Shown here in pieces: positions 1 through 8,970 of a stretch of DNA of 64,000 nucleotides. The stretch spans positions 62,001-126,000 of the forward strand of contig NC_083372.1 in assembly GCF_029542785.1 (NCBI RefSeq), written 5' to 3'. Origin of the DNA: Malassezia japonica (Eukaryota; Basidiomycota; Malasseziomycetes; Malasseziales; Malasseziaceae). Under the pieces are notes generated by a model, which was given only the letters and a program-made list of their open reading frames with translations, was not told where the DNA came from and did not search any database. Position 1 is the first letter of the stretch. Each line of letters begins with the position of its first letter. Position numbers and translations under genes: made by a program.

Positions 1-1381
1 GGCAGCGCGCCTCGGCGAGCGGCTTCCCGGCCAGACCAGCCGCTCGCCTGCACCCGAGGATCCAGGCCGACTGATATTCCAGCGCAATGCCATCCGTCCT
101 GCGCCACCGAACGCCTCCTTGCTGAGCTCCAAGTTTGGGTTGAACGATACGAGTCAGTCGCAGGCGCAAATCCACCTCGCGCGGTACGGTCGCGCGGGTG
201 CAGGCGAAAGCGACGCGAATGGCATCACTATCTCGCTCTACTTCCCAAACCAGACGAGTGTCGAGGCTACGTCGCCGCTCCCTGTGCGCATTCGGAAGGA
301 CGCCACGATGGAGGAGCTTATCGGCTACGGCCTCTTTTGCTATGTGGAAAGGCACGGCGAGCCGCCGCAACACCCCGATGCCGACGAGGAGGAGCTCGAC
401 ATCTATCTCGAGACCACCGCATGGTCCCTGCACATGGTCGAGGACGGCGAGGTGGACGAGGACTACCCAGCCATTGACCGCTCCCTGGTCGTCGGCCGCT
501 TTGGCGAAACGGAATTTGCGATTTGCCCAACGTCGCAGCCCCGACGTACGTATTTAATGCTCACCACAGATGCATGGCGGCGACCGGAAGAGCCGACATC
601 GGCGGCCGATGTCCCCAACACGTTTGCCATGCAACCCTCACGCGACCGGCCTAGCGAGTCGGAACCTGATACCCTGTCGCTGCAGATCATGGTCGTCCCT
701 ACGGCCATGGGTATGACGACCATCCGAGTCCCTCCCCGTGCGACTGCAGCCCAAGTACTTGCGATTGCATGCCGTCACTGCCTTTTGAGCGATCCCAGTG
801 GCTATGCGCTGCTTTACCGCGATGTCGACGAGGTGATTCCTTTGGACAGGTCCGTGCGTGACTTTTACGGCCGTACGGACCTGGTGCTCGTGGAGCGGAC
901 CACGCTCCCCCGTGCTGCGGAGGCGCCGGTGCCCTCTGCGCGACCCGCGTCGAGCATGCCCGAGCAGCCTAAGTACAAGACGGCGATGGACTTGATTTCT
1001 AACTACAAGGTACGTCATCTTACTGACGCAGGCCTATTCGGTCAGCCGGCGCCACCCCATCTCGGTTGGCCGCCATGAGCGTGTACTGACGATTGATGGC
1101 GACTGGATCCACATTATGTATGTTGCGCTGCTCATGACAGTCGTCCTGCCGAGAAGCGCATGTTCCACGCACGGTCCACGTCCTACCCCATTTCGGCCGT
1201 GCTGCAGTGCGAGCAGTATGTCCGGATGCCGAACCTATTCAAGATTGTTGCCTATCGTGAAAAAAACGCGCGATACGAAGCGCTACGACTTTGAGGCGGA
1301 CAACCGCCAGAAAGCAGGTGCGTCGCTCGACTAACCACAGAGGAAATTGTGGCCGAGATCAATCAGCTGCGGCGTCCCTAG
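1..1381 (+). CDS. AVO1: SIN1/AVO1-like TORC2 subunit (5' end outside window; frame break at A7)
   Basis: This is the C-terminal part of the stress-pathway/TORC2 scaffold Sin1 (Avo1), which links TORC2 to Ras and membrane lipids. The frame is open from base 2, so the start lies upstream of the window. Domains in order: a CRIM domain (about bases 200-540, 'ITISLYFP' to 'FAICPTSQ'), a Ras-binding-like domain (about 680-905) and a C-terminal PH domain. Joining the PH domain needs introns at 1010-1031, 1118-1140 and 1318-1340. Exon 3 reads FKIVAYREK in one frame, but the conserved KRYDFEADN that should follow is one frame away; the switch falls at a run of seven A at 1260-1266. Read literally, the protein stops early at 1292-1294. 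With one A fewer it ends EEIVAEINQLRRP at 1379-1381. Family assignment is secure. Whether the break is real, a sequencing error or recoded cannot be told here. Confidence 0.85.
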
Positions 1382-1476
1382 ATCGTGAGAGTTGTATTTC
1401 TACATATCAGCTAGCCATCGGCCTGCATGCCAGCGGGAAGATATACAGACTGGCGGCGTATCGTAGAAAGGGGCAT

Positions 1477-2140
1477 TTACTCGGCGTTGGCCTCCTCGGC
1501 CTCCTCCTCGCCTTCGTCGCCTTCGTCACCCTCACCCTGGAGAGCGCTCAAGTCCGGCATGCCACCGCCCATGCCACCGCCGCCCATCTGGGCCATGAGC
1601 TGCTGCATGTCGAGGCCGCCCATGCCACCGCCGCCCATGCCGCCGCCCATGCCGCCCATGTCCGGCATGCCGCCCATGCCGCCCATGTCCAGGTCGGGCT
1701 TCTCATCCTGCTCGTCCTGGTCGACCCACTTGTCAAAGTCGGTCTTGACGTTGTGCAGACGGACCTTGTCCTTGGTCAGACGAGGCCAGTACTCCTCATC
1801 GACCTTGGCCTTGCGCAGGACAAGGTAAATGCCCTTGGCCGTGTGCGACTTTTTGGTGTGCGCGGGCTCAATGTCCTCGAAAAAGTCGAGGTCAAAGAGG
1901 TACTTTTGGCCCTTGATACCCTTCGAGGCGTCGTCCTCGACGTCCGCCGAAAAGTGCAGGTGGCCCGGGTTAATTTCGAGCTTGGTCTTGTCACCCTCCT
2001 CGAGGTTGGGGACATTGATGGTCAACAGAACAACGTTCTGAGGTGTAAGCACATACTTCCAGCATTATACGTACCTTCTCAGCCTCAGTGGCAGAGCTGC
2101 GCTGCGCCCACCGGATTTCAGGAGCAGTAGGAGTCGACAT
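1477..2140 (-). CDS. SBA1: p23/Sba1-type Hsp90 co-chaperone
   Basis: This is a small CS-domain co-chaperone that binds the ATP-bound Hsp90 dimer and slows ATP turnover in the cytosol and nucleus. Two exons, 2140-2075 and 2037-1477, flank a 37-nt intron (2038-2074, gtacgt...ctcag) and give 208 aa. The first exon encodes MSTPTAPEIRWAQRSS, the usual start of the CS fold. It continues with the beta-sandwich (LLTINVPNL, LHFSADV, KGQKYLFDLDFF) and the WPRL-K-D core. The C-terminal tail is a Gly/Met-rich repeat (GGMGGMPDMGG and variants, about 1550-1690) followed by an acidic end; such tails are typical of p23 and are thought to carry intrinsic chaperone activity. It shares a 182-bp spacer with divergent NOP15, which contains two CACGTG hexamers. 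Confidence 0.95.
1545..1692 (-). repeat. GGM-rich coding repeat in p23 tail
   Basis: A degenerate short repeat of Gly-Gly-Met/Gly-Met-Pro codons encodes the low-complexity C-terminal tail of the p23 co-chaperone. It reads as imperfect copies of (gcc/g)ccgcccatg on the + strand. It is in frame with the CS domain, so it is coding sequence and not an intergenic microsatellite. Copy number could vary between strains. Confidence 0.75.
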
Positions 2141-2246
2141 GGTTGGAAATGAAGAGTGTCGGTTCTTGGGCCACGTCGGCTTAAAGAGGCCCCCGCACGC
2201 GCAGATCGAAGACTGTGGAACATGCGAGGATAGATCGCCTTAATTC

Positions 2247-2273
2247 CACGTGGGCCCATGCACCCACCACGTG
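2247..2273. promoter_or_regulatory. Two CACGTG hexamers in SBA1/NOP15 divergent promoter
   Basis: CACGTG occurs at 2247-2252 and 2268-2273 in the 182-bp spacer between the divergent p23 and NOP15 starts. This is the canonical E-box bound by Cbf1-type bHLH factors in fungi. The same hexamer recurs in several other short promoters of the window. Binding is inferred only. Confidence 0.45.
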
Positions 2274-2322
2274 CCGAGGAAATTTTCTGCCGCGTGCTGC
2301 AGCGTGCGGCTGAGTCTCCGCT

Positions 2323-3483
2323 ATGGTGCGCGACGCAAGCATGAAGCGCAAGGCGACCCCTGCCGCTGCTACCCCGCCTGCGACTGCAACGGGAAAGAAG
2401 GTGCGTGTGGCCGCGCCTGTCAAGAAGGTCGTCAAGGCCGAAAAAGCGCCCGTCGCCGACAAGCCCAAGGCGGCCAAGGAGGCGCCGGCCAAGGCCAAGG
2501 AGGCGCCGGCCAAGGCCAAGGTCGCCAAGGCGCCTGCCACGACCAAGACCCCGATCAAGGCGCCGGTGAAGAAAGTGAAGGAGGTCGTCAAAGCTCCGAA
2601 GGCCGTTCCTGCGACCAAGTCGGCCAAGGCGACCCAGGCCGCGCAGCCCAAGGCCACCGAGGCCACGCAGCCCAAGGCTGCCACGGCCGCGCCCAAGCTC
2701 AAGAGCGCGCTGGCCAAGGGCGGTGCCAAGCCCAGCAAGGTACTGCGTATCCACGAGGTGCCCGCCTCGACGGACGCCGACATTGCCAAAAAGATGCGTG
2801 CGACCGCTGCCGACGAGGACGAGGACGAGGACGAGACGCTCGAGGGCTTCCCCGATGAGGACGACGAGATCGACTCAGAGGAGGAGGACGAGGAGGACGA
2901 TGCTTTGGCGACGCGTGCGCTGCCCACGTCCGGTGAGGTGATGCGCCTCCCCAGCAGCCGTGATGATGCGGTGGTGCGCCAGCGCCTCGAGCAGGCCAAG
3001 CGCCGCCACGCGCAGAGCGCCGAGAAAGAGGACACCGGCATTGTGTACGTCGGCCGTCTCCCCCACGGCTTCTTTGAAGACCAGCTCAAGGCGTACTTTT
3101 CGCAGTTTGGCGATATCCGCCGCCTGCGTCTGTCGCGCAACAAAAAGACGGGCCACTCGAAGCACTATGGCTTTGTCGAGTTCCTGAGCAAGGAGGTTGC
3201 CGAGATTGTCGTCGAGACGATGAACAACTACTTGCTGGACGGCCACCTGCTGCAGATGGCCCTGATCCCCAACGACCAGGTCGACCCCAACCTGTGGATC
3301 GGCGCCAACCGCAAGTTCCGCAAGGTGCCGACGGACCGCGTGGAGCGTGTGCGCCGCTCGCGCCCCCGCACCGAGGAGGAGCGCCAGCGCGTGAATAGCA
3401 AGCTGCTCCAACGCCAGACCAAGCGGCGTGCACAGCTAAAGAGTGCGGGGATCGACTACGACTTCCCAGGATACCAAGCGTGA
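2323..3483 (+). CDS. NOP15: Nop15-like nucleolar RRM protein (60S biogenesis)
   Basis: This intron-less gene encodes 386 aa from the first ATG; a second in-frame ATG lies at 2341. Residues about 1-130 are Lys/Ala/Pro-rich with a perfect duplication of the EAPAKAK unit. An acidic stretch (DEDEDEDE...) follows. A single RRM lies at about 238-316, with RNP motifs IVYVGRLP and KHYGFVEF. After the RRM, the helix 'NLWIGANRKFRKVP' is the hallmark of Nop15/NIFK proteins, which bind pre-27S rRNA near ITS2 and are needed for 60S subunit maturation in the nucleolus. The basic end (KLLQRQTKRRAQLKSAG) fits nucleolar retention. It converges on PRMT5 with 20 bp between the stops. The N-terminal basic extension is longer than in budding yeast Nop15. 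Confidence 0.9.
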   Translation: MVRDASMKRKATPAAATPPATATGKKVRVAAPVKKVVKAEKAPVADKPKAAKEAPAKAKEAPAKAKVAKAPATTKTPIKAPVKKVKEVVKAPKAVPATKSAKATQAAQPKATEATQPKAATAAPKLKSALAKGGAKPSKVLRIHEVPASTDADIAKKMRATAADEDEDEDETLEGFPDEDDEIDSEEEDEEDDALATRALPTSGEVMRLPSSRDDAVVRQRLEQAKRRHAQSAEKEDTGIVYVGRLPHGFFEDQLKAYFSQFGDIRRLRLSRNKKTGHSKHYGFVEFLSKEVAEIVVETMNNYLLDGHLLQMALIPNDQVDPNLWIGANRKFRKVPTDRVERVRRSRPRTEEERQRVNSKLLQRQTKRRAQLKSAGIDYDFPGYQA

Positions 3484-3503
3484 CCGTAGATCCGGAAATG
3501 CGA

Positions 3504-6077
3504 CTATGTACTGATGAGCAAGGAGGACCCCACCGCGCCCGAGTTCATCAGGGCCGACTGGCCCGTCTTGATGCGCGTGCGCGGCGGCAGCTCGGTATCG
3601 TGGGGCACGAACGACGTGTCCGGCTCGGACGACATACCGGTGTGCAGGCCGAGGCCCGAGGCGCTCTGGTCCGGCGGCGCGAGGAACGTCGAGCCAGAAG
3701 GCATCATGGGCGTGTGTGCGGCGTTGCTAAACGCCGCGCCCTGCATCACCGGCGCAGGCGCCAGCGACACGTCCGGCGCAGGCGACCGCTCCTTTGCGTC
3801 GAGGACCAAGAACGTCTCGGCGCTCCATTCGTACCACACGCGGCGCTCGTCCGTGAGGCGCCACAGGTGCACCTCGAGCTCGCTGTTTGCCGGGAGGTAG
3901 AGCGGCTCGCGGAACGGAAAGTACATCGGGAACCAGCTCACCATATCCGTGCTTGCGCGCTCCGGATCGGGGTAGATGCTCAGGACGACGTTTCCAAAGA
4001 GGTGCGCCTCAAAGTAGCCTGCGAGGCCGTGGCACACGCCGGCGTGGGGGACCGTAAAGGTGTGCACAGACGTGCGCATGTTGTGGTTGTTGGTCTCGGG
4101 CAGGCCGCTTGGCGTGAGGACGAGGCCACTGGCGCTCATCGGGCCGTGTTCAAAGCGCCAGCACGGCTGGATCTTTTTCTCCGAGCCGTCCTGGGCCAGC
4201 ATGTTGATCGACTGCAGATGCACGACGTACGGCGAGTCAAACGTCGGCGCCGCGACGCTCGTGCCCATACCGATGCCAGAAGGAGAGTGTGCTTGGGCCA
4301 GCTGCGCACTTGCGATCGTCGCATGCAGCTTGGCCGCGGCGATCGGCGTAATGTACGGGACATAGGCGCTGGGAATCGAGATGCCGTTGGCTGTGTTAGC
4401 AAAAAAAGACGTACGTTTCAAAAAGCGCATCGCACCGTCGAGGCATTCCGGAGCGAGCTCATTATCGGCAAAGCTGCCCAGCAGCTCGCTCACGACGATA
4501 TCCACACGCTCTGCCTCGCTGTCTGGCACCGGAAGCGTGCGCATGTCGCCCTGGACGACCGCAACACGGTCCGTGCCCCACTCGTTCAGCTGGCGGTCGC
4601 ACAGCGAGATGCACGCGCCGGGGTTCTTTTCCAGCGCCGTGACGTGCACCGAGCGCGACGCCCGCTCGGCGGCAGCGAACGTGCGGCCGACCAGCGCGCC
4701 TTGGCCCGCGCCGACGACCCACACGCGCGTCACGGCGCCGGGCGCGCCGTGCTGCACGAGCGCCTGGAAGAGCGCCTCTTCGTACAGGGCATACTTGACC
4801 GGGTCACTCTCGAACACGTCATACGTCGACGCGCCGAGATCGTCGGCCATCGGCTGCAGCGGCGCCTGGAGATGGTCGCCGTAGCCGCGCGCGTAGCGCT
4901 CCATTGCATTCGGCGGCGGCGACGTGCGGACGAGGTGCCGGATGTACTGCAGATACGCCCCTGGCCCGCCGTTGGTGTGCTGCGGCGGGGGTGTGTGCGT
5001 CTCGCTGAGGACCACGAGCGGCGTGCGTGGCAGCAGCTGGCGCACAAGCCGCTGCGCCGACTTGGACAGCACTGGATAGCCTTTGGCATTCGCAAGGAAC
5101 GACGTCGAAGGGAGCCACATGAGCGACACCGGCTCGGCGCTCCAGCGCACCATGGAAGTCGTCGGGGGCAGCGGCATCGACAGATCAAGCGCGACGTGCA
5201 GCCGGGGGTGGTACTGGCAGAGCGTCTGGATCGTCTCCCACGTCTCCCATGCCCAGTTGTCGTTGGTGCGCAGATAGGCCGCGGCGGGCATCGCCGGCGC
5301 GCCGCTCGGCGTGCGTGTCGCCTGGCGCATGAGCATCGTCGTGAGGATGTGCGGCGAGCTCACCGGGAGGCGCACCGACACGCGCATCGTCGCGCCGGCC
5401 GCCGGAACGTCGCCGGCAATGCCGCTCAAGCAGGTGCGGATCGCCCGCGCATAGTCGGCAAGGTACTTGCGGCGGGCCGGATCGCTGCTCGGCGCAGGGA
5501 CCACGACGTGCGCTACACCGAGGTACGCCGCGTACGCCATCTCCTGGCGCAGCGCAAGCTCCGCATCGAGGCGCACGCCTTCGTCGGAGGAGTCGAGTTC
5601 GAGCCACTGGCTCAGGACCACGGTGAGGTCCTTGGTCTCGCTCGCCCTTGTCACGTTCAGCTCTGCACGCTGAAAGTGCGGGTGCGCGCGCCACTGGTCC
5701 GCCTCGCACCGCACGCGCGACTCGCTGCGCCGCAGCGCGGCTGGCGCGAGCGTCGCGCGGCTCGAGCTGCGGGGGAGCGTGTCTGTTGACGTGTCGGCGT
5801 CCTGCGGAATCAGGCACAGTCGGTCCCAGCGCTCGTGCCATTGCGCGTTGGCGAGCTCCATTACAATCCCGTCGTACCCGTCGCCAAGGGCCTGGGCACG
5901 GCACTTTTCCACCGGCGTGGACCGCGTCGTAGGCGGAGCTTCCTCTTCCTCTTCCTGGACCGTAGCTAGGGCCGGCGCAGGTACAGCCGGGCGCTGCAAG
6001 GCGCCTGTCGCAACAAACAACGCGACAGGGACGTGCGGCACATCAGCCGCGTCCGGCGCTCGCGCTTCGCTCGGCAT
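3504..6077 (-). CDS. HSL7: PRMT5/Hsl7/Skb1 type II protein arginine methyltransferase
   Basis: The gene encodes 849 aa after removal of one 24-nt intron (4391-4414). The enzyme makes symmetric dimethylarginine on histones and Sm/RNA-processing proteins; fungal homologues also act on Wee1-type kinases. Visible parts are an N-terminal TIM-barrel region, the SAM loop VVGAGQGALVG (about residues 449-460), the double-E loop SELLGSFADNE (about 528-538) and a C-terminal beta-barrel (LWRLTDERRVWYEWS). Splicing turns FLK-RTSFFANTAN-GIS into FLKPNGISIPS, the family consensus, which supports the intron. The open frame runs on to 6734, but residues upstream of MPSEARAP resemble no PRMT5 and overlap SPT2 antisense, so I start at 6077. 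A Ser/Pro-rich insertion in the N-terminal part makes it longer than fission yeast Skb1. Confidence 0.93.
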   Translation of the reverse strand: MPSEARAPDAADVPHVPVALFVATGALQRPAVPAPALATVQEEEEEAPPTTRSTPVEKCRAQALGDGYDGIVMELANAQWHERWDRLCLIPQDADTSTDTLPRSSSRATLAPAALRRSESRVRCEADQWRAHPHFQRAELNVTRASETKDLTVVLSQWLELDSSDEGVRLDAELALRQEMAYAAYLGVAHVVVPAPSSDPARRKYLADYARAIRTCLSGIAGDVPAAGATMRVSVRLPVSSPHILTTMLMRQATRTPSGAPAMPAAAYLRTNDNWAWETWETIQTLCQYHPRLHVALDLSMPLPPTTSMVRWSAEPVSLMWLPSTSFLANAKGYPVLSKSAQRLVRQLLPRTPLVVLSETHTPPPQHTNGGPGAYLQYIRHLVRTSPPPNAMERYARGYGDHLQAPLQPMADDLGASTYDVFESDPVKYALYEEALFQALVQHGAPGAVTRVWVVGAGQGALVGRTFAAAERASRSVHVTALEKNPGACISLCDRQLNEWGTDRVAVVQGDMRTLPVPDSEAERVDIVVSELLGSFADNELAPECLDGAMRFLKRTSFFANTANGISIPSAYVPYITPIAAAKLHATIASAQLAQAHSPSGIGMGTSVAAPTFDSPYVVHLQSINMLAQDGSEKKIQPCWRFEHGPMSASGLVLTPSGLPETNNHNMRTSVHTFTVPHAGVCHGLAGYFEAHLFGNVVLSIYPDPERASTDMVSWFPMYFPFREPLYLPANSELEVHLWRLTDERRVWYEWSAETFLVLDAKERSPAPDVSLAPAPVMQGAAFSNAAHTPMMPSGSTFLAPPDQSASGLGLHTGMSSEPDTSFVPHDTELPPRTRIKTGQSALMNSGAVGSSLLIST

Positions 6078-6147
6078 GGAGAATGCAAACACGACGCGTG
6101 TATGTTGGCGGCAAGGCAACAGCCCCTCATAGGCCAACTCCACAACC

Positions 6148-6981
6148 ATGAACCTGGATGAGCTGAAGCGCGCTGCGCAGGAGCGTGCGGCGGCGCAGCG
6201 CGAGGAGCTTGCGCGCAAGATGAAAGAGCGCGCTGACGAGCGCAGTGCTGCCGAGGCCGAGGCGCAGCGGCGGCAAAAAGAGCGGGCCGAGTGGCTCGCG
6301 CGCGAGCGTGCCAAGACGCAGGACAAGGCGGCCCAGGTGCGGAAGGATGCCGAGGCGCAGCGCCACGCCAAGCGTGCGGCCGCGGCGGCCGCGGCGCAAA
6401 AAGCGGCGGTTGACAAGGCAAAAGGGCGCGAGCAGCGGCCACGTACGCCGGCCTTTGAGAAAGCCAAGGCCGACGCGGCGCTCAAGCGCGCGCAGCTCGC
6501 GCGCCCTTCCGGCGATGCGGCGCTCACGCGCGAAGAAAAGCGGCAAAAGCGTCTCGCAAAAGAGCTCGGTGTGCCGTTCAAGCGGCAGAGCACTCCCAAG
6601 GCCGCGCCGAGCGCGTCTCGGGCGCCGAGCGCCGGCCCCAGCGAGCCGCCGCGCCGCAAGACGGCGCGTGAGGCGTTCCTCGAGCAAGAGGCGCGGCGCA
6701 AGCGCGCTGCGCCGAGCGACGACGAGTACGACACGGCGTCGGACGAGGAGAGCGACCAAGATACCTATTCCGCGATGCGGGACGAGATATGGACCCTCTT
6801 TGGCAAAAAGCGGCAGCAGTACCTGTCGCGTGATGTGGACAGCGACGACGATATGGAAGCTGGCGCATCGGACGTGCTCAACGAGGAACAGCGCAGCGCG
6901 CTGTACGCGCGCCGTGAGGACGAACGCGAAGAGCAGGCGCTGCTCGAGGCAAAGCGCCGCAAGTTGCAGAAGCAGCCTTAG
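6148..6981 (+). CDS. SPT2: SPT2-type chromatin/histone H3-H4 chaperone
   Basis: The single exon encodes 277 aa. The N-terminal two thirds is highly charged and predicted coiled coil (AAQEREELARKMKERADERSA-like Glu/Arg/Ala heptads). The C-terminal SPT2 domain starts near residue 185: acidic DEYDTASDEES, then IWTLFGKKRQQYLSRD, DDDMEAGASDVLNEEQRS and a closing basic helix ALLEAKRRKLQKQP. Spt2 binds H3-H4 tetramers and DNA and helps reassemble nucleosomes behind RNA polymerase II. It sits head-to-head with PRMT5 across 70 bp and converges on NAA50 with 9 bp between the stop codons. Confidence 0.92.
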   Translation: MNLDELKRAAQERAAAQREELARKMKERADERSAAEAEAQRRQKERAEWLARERAKTQDKAAQVRKDAEAQRHAKRAAAAAAAQKAAVDKAKGREQRPRTPAFEKAKADAALKRAQLARPSGDAALTREEKRQKRLAKELGVPFKRQSTPKAAPSASRAPSAGPSEPPRRKTAREAFLEQEARRKRAAPSDDEYDTASDEESDQDTYSAMRDEIWTLFGKKRQQYLSRDVDSDDDMEAGASDVLNEEQRSALYARREDEREEQALLEAKRRKLQKQP

Positions 6982-6990
6982 CACTATGTA

Positions 6991-7563
6991 CTATTCCTTC
7001 TTTTCGAGCACCCACGCGCTCGACTGCTCGAGCTTGTGGTAGTAGTTTTCTACCGTGCCGACCACGGCAAAGCCTGCCTTTTCGTAGAACGCGCGCGCGC
7101 TCTCATTGCCGACCTGCACATGCAGGTAGACGGCCTCGACGCGGCGCCCCGCAAACTGCATGCCCGGCGCGGCATGGTCGAGCACCTGCTGGAGGAGCGC
7201 CGAGGCGACGCCCAGGCGGCGGTACGGCGCGAGGACGCCAAGTGTCATGATGTACACCTTGCAGTGCGCGCTGTCCCTGCCGTCTTCTACACGGCAGCAC
7301 ACGTTGCCCACCGGGATATCGTTAAAGAGGCCGAGCTTGCACACCGGGCGCATGTCCTCCTCGAGCACCTGCTCGTAGACCTGGTTCGAGTAGGGAATTG
7401 GAAAGAGTTTTGTGTTGAGCATGCGCAGCTGCCCCACGTTGTTCGGCGTGAGGTCCGCCATAGCAATTGCGCTGCGCGACGCCACGGCGCGGCGCACAGG
7501 CGCTACGTCCGCGGGCTTCGCGCGCTCGGCGTACGCCGCCGGAGGAAGGGGATGGTCTGGCAT
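6991..7563 (-). CDS. NAA50: NAA50-like N-terminal acetyltransferase (GNAT fold)
   Basis: The single exon encodes 190 aa from the ATG at 7563; an internal Met at the start of MADLTPNNVGQL could be an alternative start. The GNAT core is clear: substrate loop LNTKLFPIPYS, central strands CKVYIMTLGVLAPYR, the acetyl-CoA pyrophosphate loop RRLGVASALL, and the C-terminal VQVGNESARAFYEKAGF helix. The FPI-Y loop separates Naa50/San from the Naa10 and Naa20 catalytic subunits. Naa50 acetylates nascent Met-Xxx N-termini at the ribosome, usually within the NatA complex, and affects cohesion in animals. Its promoter is shared with ARP3 and carries a perfect 26-bp palindrome. Confidence 0.93.
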   Translation of the reverse strand: MPDHPLPPAAYAERAKPADVAPVRRAVASRSAIAMADLTPNNVGQLRMLNTKLFPIPYSNQVYEQVLEEDMRPVCKLGLFNDIPVGNVCCRVEDGRDSAHCKVYIMTLGVLAPYRRLGVASALLQQVLDHAAPGMQFAGRRVEAVYLHVQVGNESARAFYEKAGFAVVGTVENYYHKLEQSSAWVLEKKE

Positions 7564-7575
7564 CGTGATGGTCGC

Positions 7576-7601
7576 GCCCGATTCGCACGTGCGAATCGGG
7601 C
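7576..7601. promoter_or_regulatory. Perfect 26-bp palindrome centred on CACGTG
   Basis: The left half gcccgattcgcac is followed at once by its exact reverse complement, with no spacer, giving a 26-bp dyad with CACGTG at its centre (7586-7591). It fills a third of the 75-bp spacer between the divergent NAA50 and ARP3 start codons. It could be an extended dimer site for a bHLH or other dimeric factor acting on both genes, or a cruciform-prone element. Function is inference; the symmetry is seen directly. Confidence 0.8.
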
Positions 7602-7638
7602 CCGCCGTGGCCCGCTGGTTGCGACCATCTGTGGGGCA

Positions 7639-8962
7639 ATGTCGCGCTCGAACGTGATTGTGCTGTACGTCTCCGTGCTGACCCAGTGACAATGGCACAG
7701 GATACACCAAGATGGGCTTTGCCGGTAACTCGGAGCCGTCGTTCGTATTTCCGACGGCGATCGCTACGCCTTCGTCGAGCGGAAAGAGCACCGGCGCACG
7801 TCCGGCGGTGCCGACCAAGCCCGGCGGCCTAACGAACTCGTCGCTGGCCTCGAAGCGCGGCATCGAGGATCTCGACTTCCACATCGGCTACGAAGCGTAT
7901 GCCAACAGCAAGACGTACCAGGTCGACCAGCCGATCCGGCACGGCATCGTCGAGAACTGGGACCACATGGAGCGCTTCTGGGAGCAGTGCATCTTCAAGT
8001 ACCTGCGCGCTGAGCCGGAGGACAACTACTTTATGCTCACTGAGCCCCCGCTGAATCCCCCGGAGAACCGTGAGGCGACGGCCGAGATCATGTTTGAGTC
8101 GTTCAACATCAAGGGTCTGTACATTGCGGTGCAGGCCGTGCTCGCCCTCGCCGCGAGCTGGACCAGCAACAAGGTGAACGATCGCACGCTCACAGGTACG
8201 GTGATCGACAGCGGTGATGGTGTCACACACGTCATTCCCGTGGCCGAAGGATACGTGATTGGCAGTGCGATCAAGCACATTCCTCTCGCCGGCCGCGACA
8301 TCACCTACTTTGTGCAGCAGCTCCTGCGTGAGCGCGGCGAGTCGGCCAACATTCCGGCCGAGGACAGCCGCCGTGTCGCGGAAAAGATCAAGGAGGACTA
8401 CAGCTACGTGTGCCAAGACATTGTGCGCGAGTTCCGCCGCTTTGACGAGGACCCGTACAAGTACTTTGCACGGTACGACGGCGAGCACTCGGTCACCGGC
8501 CGCAACTACTCGGTGGACATCGGCTACGAGCGCTTCCTCGCGCCAGAGATCTTTTTCAACCCGGAAATTGCCTCGTCGGACTTCCTCACGCCGCTCCCCG
8601 AAGTGGTCGACACGGTGATCCAACAGAGCCCGATCGATGTGCGCCGTGGGCTGTACAAAAACATTGTCCTGTCGGGTGGCTCGACCATGTTCCAGCACTT
8701 TGGCCAGCGCCTCAAAAAGGACCTCAACTCGATCGTGCAGGAGCGCCTGCACGCCTCGGAGGCGGCCGGCGGCAACCTCGCGCGCTCGTCGGGCCTCGAT
8801 GTGAATGTCATCTCGCACAAGATGCAGCGCTATGCCGTCTGGTACGGTGGCTCGCTCCTCGGGTCGCTGCCCGACTTTTACTCGTTCTGCTATGACAAGA
8901 AGGATTACGAGGAGCATGGGCCGAGCATCGTTCGCAAGTTTAGCGTGTTTGGCGGCGTGTAG
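7639..8962 (+). CDS. ARP3: Actin-related protein 3 (Arp2/3 complex)
   Basis: Two exons (7639-7664, 7687-8962) joined across a 22-nt intron give 433 aa. The tiny first exon restores the actin-fold N-terminus: MSRSNVIVL then [14 protein letters not shown], the phosphate-1 loop. Arp3-specific landmarks include [42 protein letters not shown], the phosphate-2 region [14 protein letters not shown], and the C-terminal [21 protein letters not shown]. Arp3 pairs with Arp2 as the template for branched actin filaments at endocytic patches. Length and motifs match the family throughout. It converges on VPS15 with 8 bp between the stops. Confidence 0.97.
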
Positions 8963-8970
8963 ATACATAG

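Noticed and set aside
1255..1294. An extra intron to explain the Sin1 frame change
   Set aside because: The only gt...ag pair nearby is 24 nt, which keeps the frame and also deletes conserved residues, so it cannot repair the break.
3480..5789. 769-codon open frame on the + strand opposite PRMT5
   Set aside because: It is Arg/Ala/His-rich with no conserved domain, begins at a stop-overlap of NOP15 and is the antisense shadow of a GC-rich conserved gene.
6078..6734. N-terminal extension of PRMT5 into the SPT2 locus
   Set aside because: The minus frame stays open by chance, but PRMT5 similarity starts after MPSEARAP and the region is coding for SPT2 on the other strand.
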